Below are positions 23,591 to 35,462 of a stretch of 64,000 nt of DNA, piece by piece. The notes below the pieces were generated by a model. That model saw nothing but the letters and a program-made list of their open reading frames with translations. It was not told where the DNA came from and did not search any database. The stretch's first letter is position 1. Every line of letters starts with the position of its first letter. A program made the translations under genes and the position numbers. The stretch spans positions 5,835,501-5,899,500 of the forward strand of contig JAWQUS010000004.1 of NCBI GenBank assembly GCA_036365455.1. Direction: 5' to 3'. This DNA comes from Macrosoma leucophasiata (taxonomy: Eukaryota; Arthropoda; Insecta; Lepidoptera; Hedylidae).

Positions 23591-24449
23591 TTGAATTAGC
23601 ATTTTGCTCTCTTCCCCAACAATAATATTTAAACAGCTCACTTTTTCGTGGGGTGAGTTGCATATTTCCTTTTCGATTTTTTTTTAATTTTTTACTCAGC
23701 AATATTTTACTTTTTATGTCCGAAGAATCGACCAATGGTTTTTATGCTTGAAGAATTTGCTACGTTTCTGGTGCTGCAAATCAAAGTTTTGGGTTTTGAG
23801 GTTTTATGTCAAGTTGAATTAAAAAACAACGGTTTGTAGCATTTGAGTGTTCTGGATTGATGATGATGTACTGAAATGGATGTGTCGTTTGGGTCGTGTC
23901 GTATGTAATTCAGCGTCGTGACGAAAAATAATTATTATTCAGCGCAAACAAAAAAGTTATAGTTTTCTGGCTTTCTGCAACCAATCTCATAGGTAATTCT
24001 GAAATGTTTCAACCGACTAATCTATATTATTTGTGTTTGTGTTGTTTGCGTCTAAATTTGAAAATGTTTTTTTATCAGTTTCATTTGAAATTAAAATAAA
24101 GTACAAGCACAAAGGGAGGAATAAGTAATGAGATCTTCTTGCCAAGTTCCTTCGGGGGAATAGATACATACATACATACATACAAGCACAAAATAATGCG
24201 AGTATAAATTATTAACGTTATCGATTGCCTAATCATAACTTTGATTAGAAAAATTTGGTCGACGGTTGAACTTGAAATTATTGGTACCTATCGCTGTACA
24301 AAAATTGAATATTTATTTAAAACATTTTATTACCTTTCTTTCATGACAAGTTCGAATGTTGTTATTATTCTTGCATCTGCCGATTTTTTCTAATACATCA
24401 AATGAACTTTTGGTTTCGTGATGAATCTATTCAACAATTTTTTTTCTCT

Positions 24450-26990
24450 CTACTGGTGTAGGGATACGGATTCACGCTGAACTCATGCAAAGACATGTAA
24501 ATGCTCGTAAGTTTTATTTTTTTCATTCCTATCTATTTCGGAAGTACCTAAACGCTGTTTGTGTTGCAAATAAAAAAAAATCCGTCTTTAAAGGTCCATG
24601 TGAATGCTTAACAGAGATTCAGATACTTTGCCTGTCCAGTTAAAAAGTCGTAAGAACAATCTTTTCGTTTATTAATGTAAGACAAGGATACAACTTTCAT
24701 ATTATTTTATAGTTAATCTACATCCCTGCTGTGGCAGGTGCGAGCTTTACTCACAAACCTCACATGGCTAGAACAGTTTGTGTAAGTGTGATTCTGGCTT
24801 AAATGTCTTTGACCAGATGTGGACGCCCAATTCACTCCAAATCAAAGTGCTGAAATCCTAATGTTTCTAATAATTTTCGTTCAACTGTTCCATCTTTATA
24901 GACCTTTGTGAATATTCCAAATTAAAATGCTAAAATCCTAATGTTTCTGACCATTCACGCTGAACTCTTGCAAAGACATGTAAATGGTCTTAAGTTTTAT
25001 TTTTTCCTCTCTATCTGTTTTCAATGCAAACGCTGTTCGTCTTGTGAATAAAATTTACAAAAAAAAAAACATCTTTATAATATATGTCCATGTGAATGCT
25101 TGACAGCGATTCAGATACTTTGCCTGTTCAGTTAAAAAGTCGCAAGAACAATCTTTTCGTTGTTTATTCATTACTCAAAATAAATCAAAGATACAACGTT
25201 TCTTGTCAACCTACATTTTTAATTTTATAGTTTTCAAACCAGTTTGCAAATATTTGCAACTATACACCCCTCCTGTGGACAGTTTGTGTAAGTGTGATTC
25301 TGGCCTAATTGTTTTTGTTCAAATTAGGACACTGGATACATTCCAAATCAAAATGCTGAAATCCTTATGTTTCTAACTATTTTCGTTCAACTGTTCCATC
25401 TTTATAGACCCTTGTGATTATTCCCAATTGAGATGCTAAAATCCTAATGTTTCTGACAATTCACGATGAACTCGTGCAAAGACATGTAAATGGTCTAAAG
25501 TTTTATTTTTTTCATCTCTATCTGTTTTCAATGCAAACGCTGTTCGTCTTGTGAATAAAAATAAAAAAAAACACCTTTATAGGTCCATGTGAATGCTTGA
25601 CAGGGATTCAGATACTTTGCCTGTTCAGTTAAAAAGTCGCAAGAACAATCTTTTCGTTGTTTATTCATTATTGAATATAAATCAAAGATACAACGTTTCT
25701 TGTAAACCTACATTTTTAATTTTATACTTTTCAAACCAGTTTGCGAAAATTTGCAATTCTACACCCCTTCTGTGACCGGTGCGAGCTTTACTCGTAAATC
25801 TCACATGGCTAGAACAGTTTGTGTAAGTGTTATTCTGGCTTAATTGTTTTTTTCCAAATTAGGACACTCGATACATTCCAAATCAAAGTGCTGAAATCCT
25901 TATGTTTCTAACTATTTTCGTTCAACTGTTCCATCTTTATAGACCCTTGTGATTATTCCCAATTGAGATGCTAAAATCCTAATGTTTCTGACAATTCACG
26001 ATGAACTCGTGCAAAGACATGTAAATGGTCTTAAGTTTTATTTTTTTCATCTCTATCTGTTTTCAATGCAAACGCTGTTCGTCTTGTGAATAAAAAAAAA
26101 AAAAAAACACCTTTATAGGTCCATGTGAATGCTTGACAGGGATTCAGATACATTGCCTGTTCAGTTAAAAAGTCGCAAGAACAATCTTTTCGTTGTTTAT
26201 TCATTATTCAATATAAATCAAAGATACAACGTTTCTTGTAAACCTAAATTTTTAATTTTATACTTTTCAAACCAGTTTGCAAATTTGCAATTCTACACCC
26301 CTCCTGTGACCGGTGCGAGCTTTACTCGCAAATCTCACATGGCTAGAACAGTTTGTGTAAGTGTTATTCTGGCTTAATTGTTTTTGTCCAAATTAGGACA
26401 CTCGATACATTCCAAATCAAAGTGCTGAAATCCTTATGTTTCTGACTATTTTCGTTCAACTGTTCCATCTTTAAAGACCCTTGTGATTATTCCCAATTGA
26501 GATGCTTAAATCCTAATGTTTCTGACAATTCACGATGAACTCGTGCAAAGACATGTAAATGGTCTTAAGTTTTATTTTTTGCCTTTCTATCTGTTTTCAA
26601 TGCAAACGCTGTTTGTCTTGTGAATAAAAAAAAGCACCTTTATATATATTATACTTTTCCTGTTCAGTTGAAAAATCGCAAGAACAATCTTTTCGTTGTT
26701 AATTCATTATTCAATATAAATCAAAGATACAACGATTCTTGTTAACCTACATTTTTAATTTTATAGTTTTCTAACCAGTTTGCGAAAATTTGCAACTCTA
26801 TACCCCTCCTGTGGCAGGAGAGCTTTACTCTCAAGCTTCACATGGCTAAGCAGTTTGTGTAAGTGTGATTCTGGTTTAATTATTTTTGTTCTTTTCGGTT
26901 TAGGAAAGCCAATTAAATTCCAAATGGATTTTTTATTTGGAATTCAACGTTTTGGGTGAAATCCTAATCTTTCTAACAATTAAAAAAAAA
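24450..26990 (+). repeat. Tandem array of about 0.5-kb units
   Basis: The anchor GCAAAGACATGTAAATG recurs at 24487, 24970, 25476, 26011 and 26543, giving spacings of 483, 506, 535 and 532 bp. Each unit carries ATTCAGATACTTTGCCTG, AAGAACAATCTTTTCGTT, CTCACATGGCTAGAACAGTT and TCCAACTGTTCCATC-like blocks. The middle units are most alike; the first and last are diverged or partial, as expected of an array evolving by unequal exchange. Frames of 60-82 codons inside are not conserved between units, so the array looks non-coding. Confidence 0.8.
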
Positions 26991-27224
26991 TCAACTATTC
27001 TATCGCTTTAAGAATGAGCCTATAGAAGGATTCAGATTCTTTATTATTAAATTAAAATGTCATGCAAACAGCCTCTTCGTTGATGATTATAACAATACAT
27101 TACTGAATGGACATGATTGTTGGAGAAACTGAAGTTTGCCTTACCTACGTGTCGTTTATAGCTCGTGTATTCACGAGTTCTCCAAAACTAGCGTCAAAAA
27201 AGTCCTTTCGGGTTGCACCAAAAT

Positions 27225-28540
27225 GCAGCAGATGATTTTGTAATTTAACATGAAATAGATGAAAAAGCCTTGTTAACATATCGCAAGTACCTACTTCTCT
27301 AAAGTATAATATTTTTGCTTTGGAAATCCATCTGTAGCTACAGAAAATCTTCGACGACTCATATTTATTTTGTAATATCACTTATACGAATTTGAAAGTC
27401 TTTAAATTAAACATTGTTTCCAGTACAGTCACATAATGCAAAGTAATGTTTTTAAAGAATCCTATTGTCCCAAAACGATATCGATAGAGTGGCAAGGTGC
27501 TCATATATACATCGCATATTAAAGAATGTCACTAACAGTGTTTCAAAGTGAAAGGTGATATAATTCCAGATTTTTATGAACGCTATATGCGTTATCAGAT
27601 GATCTTCATTGCTTCGAGATCACGAAAGTCAGTTTGAACATATTGAATATACTCGTATTGTTTGAATATAGTAAAGCATTGGCACGAGGAAAAACTGCCT
27701 CCAGAGGTTTAGCTCGAATTCGTTTAAGGACGCGATATATTGTGTCCAATCCAATTTACAACCTTGAGTGGCTGATTTTCGTTATTTATACAGAAATACG
27801 TGAACAGTGAATTGTGTTGTCCCAAGTGAATAATAACATCATATTTTGTTCAATCAAATAGTCAAATACACAGTTGGATTGTTGATTGTAATATGTTAGT
27901 CTAATGGACTAACTCGTATTGCTAAATCAATTTTTGATACTTTTTGGAGTTTTCCTTTGTGACGTTCTTACCAAGTGTCTTTTCATGTTCTTCATAGCGT
28001 CGAAATAGTCTTTAAAGACTGATAGCGCGTTGGCAACTCCCCTAGTGTTGCAGTTGTTCCAGACGATGGTGATCAGTTTCCATCAGGTTGCCTGTCTGGT
28101 AAACCTGTTAACGTGAGATAATGAAGACGCAGCAGACGAGTTTGTAATACTAGATGAAATAGTTAAAAAAGCCTTGTTAACATGTCGCAAATACCTACTT
28201 GTCTAAAGTAGGTATATTTCGCTTTGGATAGGAAATCAATCTGTAACTACAGCAAATCTTCTACGATTCATATTCATTTTATAATATCGCTGACACGCAT
28301 TTGAAAGTCTTTGAATTTAATATTGTTTCCAGTACCGTCCGTTTTTGAAAAGTCTAATTTGTCCTAAAACGAGATCGAAGGGGGCGGGGTATATATCGCA
28401 TCTTTAGGAGTGTCACTTACAGTGTTTTCAAAGTGAAAGGCGATATCATTCCAGATTTTTGATCCATCCATCCTGAGATGATCTTCATTGCCTCGAGATC
28501 ATGAAATGTGAACATAGGTTCATAATATGTTGAAACTGAA
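27225..28540 (+). repeat. Local duplication, two copies about 0.9 kb apart
   Basis: 27225-27650 and 28128-28540 share long colinear blocks: AAAGCCTTGTTAACAT, GAAAGTCTTT, ATTGTTTCCAGTAC, GTGAAAGGYGATAT and GATGATCTTCATTGC. The spacer includes a common repeat scrap (28015-28105, GCGCGTTGGCAACTCCCCTA). Divergence is substantial, so the duplication is old. No conserved frame is evident. Confidence 0.65.
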
Positions 28541-28989
28541 TTAAACAAAATGAACATAAAAATGAAAACAAAATGAACATTATTAATAACATTGTTATAA
28601 ATGGTTTCTTCTTCTAGCTCTGCTATCATTTCGTAATATTTTTCTATTCTATGACTGGCTAAGTTTAGGCTATTTGTGTCTAATTTTCCGTCTTTAATGG
28701 TATGAATTCGATTTTTGTAACATTTTTGTTTTTTTATCTTTTTACAACAGTCACCATTTATTTATAATATCAATTTTCAGTAAATAAGATTATCGTTCGC
28801 TAATCAAGTTATTAGTTTCACTTTGCAAATACTCGTACCAGTGTATCAACTTACAATTTTCTGTGATAGATAATACTCCTGTACTAATAAAATCAAAGTC
28901 AATTGGTTCCTCATTCTTACCACTTAATGTAGCTACTGTTTTCTTTCAAGAGAATTTTGATTGCACTGTTGGTTAATTGGACTTTAATT

Positions 28990-29420
28990 CCAACATTTTT
29001 TTGCAAGATGACCCTTCTATTGACAATTGAAGCAAGTTGGTATATTTTTATTTACTTGCATTTGTCGTATATCTCGCTGATCCTGATACATTAAATGCAT
29101 TGGTTTGCTAGGAAATCTATTCATACTTGAGTCTTGTCTATAATTCATTTCCTTACTAGATTTAATATCTTGCCCTTGAGAAACCGCTATAGAGACCTCT
29201 TCTTCAAAATTATGAGGATTTTGTGATTTTAATAGTGTATATATAACTGAGGAGTAAGGCCTCTGATAAAAATGTTCAGTGCCTGATTTTTAAGCAAATC
29301 TATGTTAGCTTCCCTGACATTATTATCAAGTTTTGGGTCTGGAGATTTAATTAATTTAATCAAACAACTTTCAACCCTATTTGATTAATTTAGAACAGTT
29401 TCCTGTCCACATGAATTTCA
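28990..29420 (-). pseudogene. LTR-retrotransposon/errantivirus-type gag relic
   Basis: On the minus strand the relic encodes the end of capsid and the nucleocapsid of a gypsy-class gag. It shows ALNIFIRGLTPQL at about 29250-29290, a KSQNPHNFEEEVSIAV stretch after a frameshift, and a CCHC zinc knuckle (C-x2-C-x4-H-x4-C) at about 28996-29037. The knuckle spacing is exact, but an in-frame stop lies inside it. The order capsid then knuckle is right for gag. It is dead through at least one frameshift and several stops. It lies downstream of the env relic on the same strand, so the two are not one colinear provirus. Confidence 0.7.
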
Positions 29421-29849
29421 CTTTTAATTGCCATTGCGCGAATGTACGTTTTTCTCAATAATTCTCTAATAAATCGTAATTAATCAATAAATCGAATTAA
29501 CAAGGTTGCACTAATATTACCATCGATTTTAGAAAGAACTACTAAAACGAATGCTATTCCATAAACAGGATTTAAAAGACTGTGAGCATTGTTGCAATTA
29601 TCTATGAAAACGTGTGAATTTGCCTTATCGCCGTTATATCTATTTATCATTCTTCCTGCTAGCGATATGTCTATAAAACCGCCTCAATTCTTAACATGTT
29701 CTGATTTGGACATCTTCAAATGTTAATGTACACGGTATTATTCTATTATAACTCACTTGCTTACTTGTATACCGCGGTGAGCATCGATTTGGAGACTATA
29801 TACGTCTGGTGTCTATCGCGAAGACAGACTGCTGCAATTCGAGGAACCC

Positions 29850-29995
29850 GAAGATTCACTCGTTGGAGACTCCAGGAACCACACGTCGAAGACTCAAAAA
29901 ACCACACATCGAAGACTTGAAGAACCGACGTTGAAGACTCGAAGTACCACACGTTTGAAGACTCGAAGACTCAAAGTTCCACACGTTTGAAGAAA
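29850..29995 (+). repeat. Imperfect short tandem repeat (GAAGACTCGAAG)
   Basis: Units built on GAAGACTCGAAGNACCACACG recur about six times with indels. Confidence 0.7.
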
Positions 29996-30257
29996 CTATT
30001 GTAGCTTTGACCAGGATCGAGTGTATTTCGCCTCGATTATTCTGTTCTTAACTGCTTGTACGTTCTCGCTGCTTGCACGTTCTTCACCCAATATATTTTG
30101 TTACATTATATTGTCTTCTTAACGCCTTCGATTTTTTTTAATTCTTTTTATTTTTTTACGACGAATTCGTTATTTTTCTATGGGTCTGTAGCAGTTCTGC
30201 AATTTTCTCAAGATTTACGAATGAAGAATGTTCTAACAATTCATTCCATGTAACACC

Positions 30258-30292
30258 ACCATATAACAAGACGTTAAGTCTTGTTATATGGT
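30258..30292. repeat. Perfect 15-bp hairpin at an LTR-like edge
   Basis: ACCATATAACAAGAC (30258-30272), loop GTTAA, then its exact inverse (30278-30292). It lies just outside the left LTR-like repeat. A similar TATAACA element starts the LTR, so this may be two termini joined head to head. Confidence 0.75.
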
Positions 30293-30333
30293 GAAAACAC
30301 CACTTGTTTTAAAAAAATTCTTTATTTCACACA

Positions 30334-30596
30334 CTAGTTACAATTTATGTTTATAATATGATTTAGAAGAAATACTGATTTAGAAGGTATGAGTAGACGA
30401 GACGAGAGTTAATAATATTTTATTGAATTCTTAAACTATTACATCATAAGTTTTTCACAGGAATATGAAAAGGGGAAGATTAAAAATCAAAATTAACTTA
30501 TAATATGTTATATTATAATACTTAAAATATAACAATGATTTAATGTGTACAAGGTCCAAACTAATATAATGCTTGTTATGGGGTTATAACATAACA
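30334..30596 (-). mobile_element. 3' LTR-like repeat of deleted env element
   Basis: On the minus strand it begins TGTTATGTTATAACCCC immediately after a purine-rich run (AGGGGGGTGG, 30597-30606), the expected place of a polypurine tract. It is a direct repeat of 32249-32787: both share AACAATTTATG-type ends, AGTAGACGAGACGAGAGTTA and AATGTGTACAAGGTCC-type blocks (as written on plus). Confidence 0.65.
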
Positions 30597-30606
30597 CCAC
30601 CCCCCT

Positions 30607-32248
30607 AAGAACAATGAGTGGGGTTGTTTGCCCAAACTTTGATTGTTGGATTGGTCACTTATTCGAATTTCTTCTTCGTCTTCAGATATGTTCGACGATA
30701 TTGTATGTGAAGTTGATTGTAGCGGTATTGAGATATGATTATGATGTCTTCTGTTTGTTCTTGCGAAGCAGTTATTATAAACAATATTTATATGCATCCA
30801 TTTCCTTGTTGTTCTGGACGCGGCTGGCATTAAGGTTTTCTTAAAAGGTATCGCCACGTAAAGCATTTGTATGCTAAGAAGCTGAACATTAAGAGTCTTA
30901 AGATGAAAGTAAATATTGAAAATTCATTTCTATGTTCTTGTATAAAATATTTCTTGTTATCCTTCAAGCATTGAGTGTAGTCTTTGATATCTTGTTTGAT
31001 AACATGCAGAGAATCTAGAGGTAGGTTATTGTTCTTCATAGGTATCATAGGTAAAAAATGAAGCGCGCATGGCCCGGCGGCTGGTGTAGATCATAAGCGA
31101 TCTACTTGGTTAAGCACTACCGGCGCGGTCGGGTAGTGTGATGGGTGACCGCTAATGGCAAATTAAATGCACGTTTCCGTGCTTCGGAGGGCACGTTAAG
31201 CCGTCGGTCCCGGTTGCTATCGATAGATAGCAGTCGTTAAACCTTGTCGGAGGCCTTATGAGCGGTTTGAAAACATCCAACAGCGGGTTGGCCTCTAACC
31301 CACCCACCTCCACCAATCCGCATTGGAGCAGCGTGGTGGAGTAAGCTCCAGGCCTCCTCCCCAAAAAGGGGAGAGACACGTGCCCAGCAGTGGGACGTAT
31401 TATATTGTCATTATAGACCAGGTATCAATTCTGGAGGTTCTTCGTATGTAGAAGTCTTTATGCAGTTTTTGTCAATGTCTACGGTTATGATCGGATGAGT
31501 GATATTAGTTGAAGTTTCTTCGCTTGCTAGAAGAGTTACGAATTTTGTGTAAAGTTTACAACCTTGTTTTAATTTGATTATGCCTGTTCCTTGCAACTGG
31601 TGATGACTTTATGTATCTCCACGTTGAACAACACATTGCGATTTGTGATTTAAGATGTAAATCCATTTATTATTCTTCAGAGATTGAAACATATTCATGT
31701 TTGCAGCAGAAGTACTAAGTGCACAGTTTTCTGGTAGTTCTTTTGAAGTACTTAATAAAACGGTCATCTCGCATGTAGGTCGTGTGTTGTAGTTGTAGAT
31801 GGGTTCCTTCTTGCAGACTGACTTCTCTGGTGCAAACGTTTTGCAGGTTTCGAGTGAATTGAACATTACATACTGTTGTTTGGTGGAACTTGTTGCTTGG
31901 TAAGTTTGCTCAGGTAGGATGGTAGAATATATGAAAGAGTTTGAATGTAGGATAGGGATAAAATATATATGGTAGATATGGAATTTATCGTTTTTTACTA
32001 ATGGGAAATCAAGAATATATATTATTTTTCATATAAATATAAGACGTGATGCTTGACGATTCTAAAACTGTATGTATATTAGAAGTAATAATCGGTGCCA
32101 CAAGATTGTAGTCATTTCTCGTATGCTTTGAGGCAAGTAATTCTTTATAGATTCTTTCGGATGAAATTATGGACGGATGTATAGCCCCTGACTTAATAAA
32201 TAAAATGCTAGCTACGATATCGTCTATCTCTAATACGTTATTGTACAC
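30607..32248 (-). pseudogene. env: Errantivirus/baculovirus-F-like env relic
   Basis: Minus-strand fragments read in the order expected for the C-terminal part of an insect gypsy-class envelope protein. They are a helix-forming segment (32248-32009), a Cys-spaced ectodomain part with a WIYI motif (31866-31609), a CKLY-type segment (31596-31411), then a hydrophobic membrane-spanning stretch and an acidic tail (31048-30607). The N-terminal half, including signal peptide and cleavage region, is absent. Breaks are frame changes between segments and a 5S-SINE inserted at 31048-31419. The frame at 32248 runs straight into LTR-like sequence, so gag, pol and the start of env were deleted. It is not functional. 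Confidence 0.6.
31048..31419 (+). mobile_element. 5S-rRNA-headed SINE with 8-bp target duplication
   Basis: The head resembles 5S rRNA: GGTTAAGCACTACCGGCGCG and GATGGGTGACCGC match the box A/box C region of 5S genes. The body has GCTATCGATAGATAGCAG and the tail GCAGTGGGACGTAT. AGGTATCA flanks it at 31040-31047 and 31420-31427, an exact duplication. It lies inside the env relic. Confidence 0.85.
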
Positions 32249-32787
32249 ACTAGTAACAATTTATGTTTATAATATGATTTAGAAGAAATACCGATTCAGA
32301 AAGTATGAGTAGACGAGACGAGAGTTAGGATAATGGTGTTCTTAAACTATTACATCACAAGGTTTTTATAGGAAACTAGCGGCCCGCCCCGGCTTCGCCC
32401 GCGCTGCTCTGCTCCTATTAGTCATAGCGTAATGTAAGCTATCCTATCTCTCAAGTTGGATCGAACTGCACATGGTGTGCGAATTTTATTATAATCGGTT
32501 AAGTGGTTTAGGAGTCCATTGAGGACAAACATTGTGACACGAGATTTATATATATTAAGATTGGAAAGAGGAAGGGATGTTTATTTACTAATGAGGTTGT
32601 TTGTTTACACATTGGTTGTGATGGTTCGTGAGACTGAGAAAGGTAAGTATGACATTACCAATGAGAAAAATATAAGAATAGGGAATTTAGCTTATTGACT
32701 AAACTAATATAATAATAATATAACAATGACTTCATGTGTACAAGGTCCAAACTAATATAATGTTTGTTATGGGGTTATAACATAACA
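32249..32787 (-). mobile_element. 5' LTR-like repeat, joined directly to env
   Basis: A direct repeat of 30334-30596, ending on plus with GGGGTTATAACATAACA. It is longer because a Helitron-like fragment is inserted. On the minus strand the LTR should be followed by a primer-binding site and gag; instead it runs into the env frame. A recombination or retrotransposition deletion is inferred. Confidence 0.6.
32373..32571 (-). mobile_element. Helitron-like/LINE-type insert within the LTR
   Basis: ACTAGCGGCCCGCCCCGGCT is the inverse of the GGCGGGCCGCTAGT end at 8380-8395. The other end is TTATATATATTAAGATT. Confidence 0.6.
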
Positions 32788-32794
32788 GCCTTTA

Positions 32795-32860
32795 TTTTTT
32801 TTCTTGTCGTTGGTACAATATTTCACTCTGAATTGAGTTTTTTTCCAATAATTTGAAGTA
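32795..32860 (-). pseudogene. Fragment of the small Polinton-side ORF
   Basis: CTTGTCGTTGGTACAATATT followed by CTCTGAATTGAG and TTTTTCCAAT matches 35885-35935 inside the ORF at 35783-36193. It is a second, decayed copy abutting the LTR, showing that the Polinton-derived region was duplicated or extends to here. Confidence 0.5.
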
Positions 32861-33089
32861 AATTGTGTGTGTGTAAGTATTTTCTTTAAATATTGAGTTC
32901 TATTATCATAATAGTAATAACTTTAAGCTAAAGTCAAAGTACAGTTTTGTCGCTAAAAGGTAGTGTTCAGCACTATCTTGTTCCGGGCAGGTGGCAAAGT
33001 GCTAAGTCCCTTAGATGGAGCAAAGGGCGGCCACAGTGTTTCTCCAGGTCGTTCGGTCTTGGACTTTGTGGTTTATTTCGCTTCACGAC

Positions 33090-33365
33090 TAATGGTAACC
33101 CTTGAAACGTCCCACTGCTGAGCACGCATCTCTCCCCTTTTTGGGGGGAGGCCTGGAGCCTACTCGACCACGCTGTTCCAATGCGGGTTGGTGGAAATAC
33201 GGGTTAGTAGTCAACCCGCTGTCGGTTGTTTTCAAACCGCCCATAAGGCCCCTAACAAGGCTTTAACGACTGTTATCTATCGATAGCAACCGGGACCGAC
33301 GGCTTAACGTGCCCTCCGAAATACGGAAATGTGCATATAATTTTTTGCCACTGCACTGCACGCAC
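33090..33365 (-). mobile_element. 5S-headed SINE, 5'-truncated
   Basis: It has the inverse tail ACGTCCCACTGCTGAGCACG, the body TATCTATCGATAGCAACCGG and ends at ATGTGCATATAATTTTTTGC. The 5S-like head is missing. A RepA scrap (32944-33000) lies just before it. Confidence 0.75.
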
Positions 33366-33670
33366 ACAAATAAGTTTATGAAACCTATCAATGTTGAACA
33401 AGATAACATTAAACACAAAATATCACTTGTTCTCGTAGTGGCACACCATTAACCGAACACGGAGTTTTATTAATGGTGCCATTTTGATGTTTTAACTTCT
33501 TCGCCTTATAAATCGTGGGATTCTTGTTTGTGCTCTGAAAGATTTATGTCCCGATCAATTTATTTCAGTATTGATGTATGTGTGAAAAAAGTTGTAAGTA
33601 GCTTGTGCAGCACAGTTGTAAATTAGGTACATTTTTATAAATCATACGTGTTTGTTGCCTATGAAAAAAG

Positions 33671-35456
33671 TCAGCCAAAGAGAGATCGGGAATACTTTAT
33701 TATTAGTACAAAAAAATTAATTGCATTGGTTATATTTTCTTTATCTACGGTTGAAGGAGGCTTTGGAGATTTTTGAAAACTATTTCTACTAGATATTATT
33801 TTTAAATCATCATATATATATAACCTACTCATGAATATTCTAGTACAATCGGGAGCCACTGTATGTTTCGTACTTGGACAAACTGTCATCAAATGCACAC
33901 TATATGTACCTACCTAATATCCGAAACTATATGGCTCATGTTTTTGCAAATAATAGTCTAAGGCAGAGGTTCCCAAACTATTTTTCTTGTAGACCGCTTT
34001 CAATTTTTTTCTGGTTTCGGTGGCCCCCCTTGCTACCATTTATATCACTTTCCCATATATCCCATTTTTATTTACGCATCGACCCCATCGAATCTCCCAT
34101 AGACCCCAGGGAGTCTATATGGACCACTTTGGGAATCACTGGTCTAAGGTTTTGCTGAGTTGTTAGCACATGTTTGTATAGGTTTTAAAAATGCTTCAAA
34201 GACAGCGTATACTACCAAAGGGATTTTCATAGTTTTTTTTTAATTTATCAAATTTTAATGTGTCATTCGATGTTGGCTGCCCAAACCAATTCTTTGAAGT
34301 TTTCTTACTATTGGGTAAATGTGTGGTGATATGAGAACAATCATTGTGTTGATGAATGGTTAGTCTATCTATAGTAGGAACACGCAATAAACATCCATCA
34401 CATATATAACAGCACCATTAGTGTTAGACAATTGTTTACTCACTAATCGCGATATTTTATGTAGCAATAGTGACTGTTAGTCCCATTTTGTATATATAAT
34501 AAATTGACGTGTGTGCTTTTGCGAGCTTTTGTAAAATAAAGTGCCTAAAACCTTAAGTATTTTTGATTTTGGGTCAAAATCTAATCCAAAAATATTAATG
34601 CTGATATTATTTTGTTTTTCTATTTTAGATATGTCAGGAAATTTGACTGGGAACGACACACCATCAAATTTTTGATCATTTGCATGAACAACATAAGATG
34701 ACGGTCGTTCTGAATGTTTGTTTGCTAGGTACACCCATTACATTGGCATGGACATTACTCTCTGCGTTATGCCATTTCAAACATAAATTGTCTGAGTTTT
34801 GTACGTTTATTACTGCTTTTTTAAAATTTGATATCTTTTGGCAAATCAATGTAAGAGGACTAAGAGGTACCCCGTAGTGGATTGAATTTATTTATGTTCA
34901 ATTCTATGGAATTAATTTTTGTTAGACTCCATCCGCTGTCCTTCTTTTCAAAAGAACTTATTATGTTTGTTAAAGTGTCTCACGTAAGGTTGTAACGAAA
35001 ATATTTAAATCATCGACAAGGGATATAACGAAATTGCTTGTTTGAAAATCAAATGTATTAGATATATTTTTGGTTTGTTGAATGTAACACAACATTTATT
35101 TTAACAGTAGAATGTTGTTTTACAGTTTCATAAATAAAAAAAAATCACTTTTGATTGATTCAAGAAACGATTCCGGGTTATGAAATCTAAATTGGTTTGA
35201 TGTTTACTTATAATTTTGTATGCGATAATACGCTGTCCGAAAGCTGACTCTATGATTGATTTTTTAAAGAAATGTGGGATTTCAAGACATTATTTTTATG
35301 ATTATTGCATTTAACGTGACTAGTAAAATATCTACTCTTAACAAATATATTACACAAATCACAATTTTCCATGTCTGCAGTCGAGGTTGAAGTTTCTTCC
35401 TCATTTCGGGATCTTTTTACAACACAGCCAGCACTTGCCTCAGCACTTCTTTTCAC
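33671..35456 (-). pseudogene. Decayed N-terminal part of a Polinton-type DNA polymerase gene
   Basis: On the minus strand, pieces appear in gene order. First is a charged start with a C2H2-like finger (CDLC...H-x5-H, 35456-35250). Next is an N-terminal module with DSGWSLTKI and NINKFNPLRG (about 34925-34862), then HSERPSSYVV and FPVKFPDI (34734-34477), then a second finger-like segment (34387-34196). An exonuclease-I-like YAVFE follows in another frame (about 34185), where the family's catalytic Asp is replaced by Val. Last is a segment matching the start of the intact polymerase frame (33898-33671). Frameshifts, stops and a MITE break it. It covers the N-terminal region that the intact frame lacks, with a short overlap. 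Confidence 0.75.
33964..34141. mobile_element. hAT-type MITE with perfect 8-bp TSD
   Basis: Inverted ends are CAGAGGTTCCCAAACTATTT and, inverted, CAGTGATTCCCAAAGTGG. GTCTAAGG flanks it exactly at 33956-33963 and 34142-34149. It is 178 bp, non-coding, and inserted in the decayed polymerase gene. Confidence 0.9.
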
Positions 35457-35462
35457 CGCCCC

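Noticed and set aside
24450..26990. A CRISPR-like array
   Set aside because: Units are about 500 bp without short direct repeats and unique spacers, and the DNA is insect nuclear.
31060..31145. A 5S rRNA gene
   Set aside because: Only the internal promoter region resembles 5S rRNA. The flanks are SINE sequence with a target duplication.
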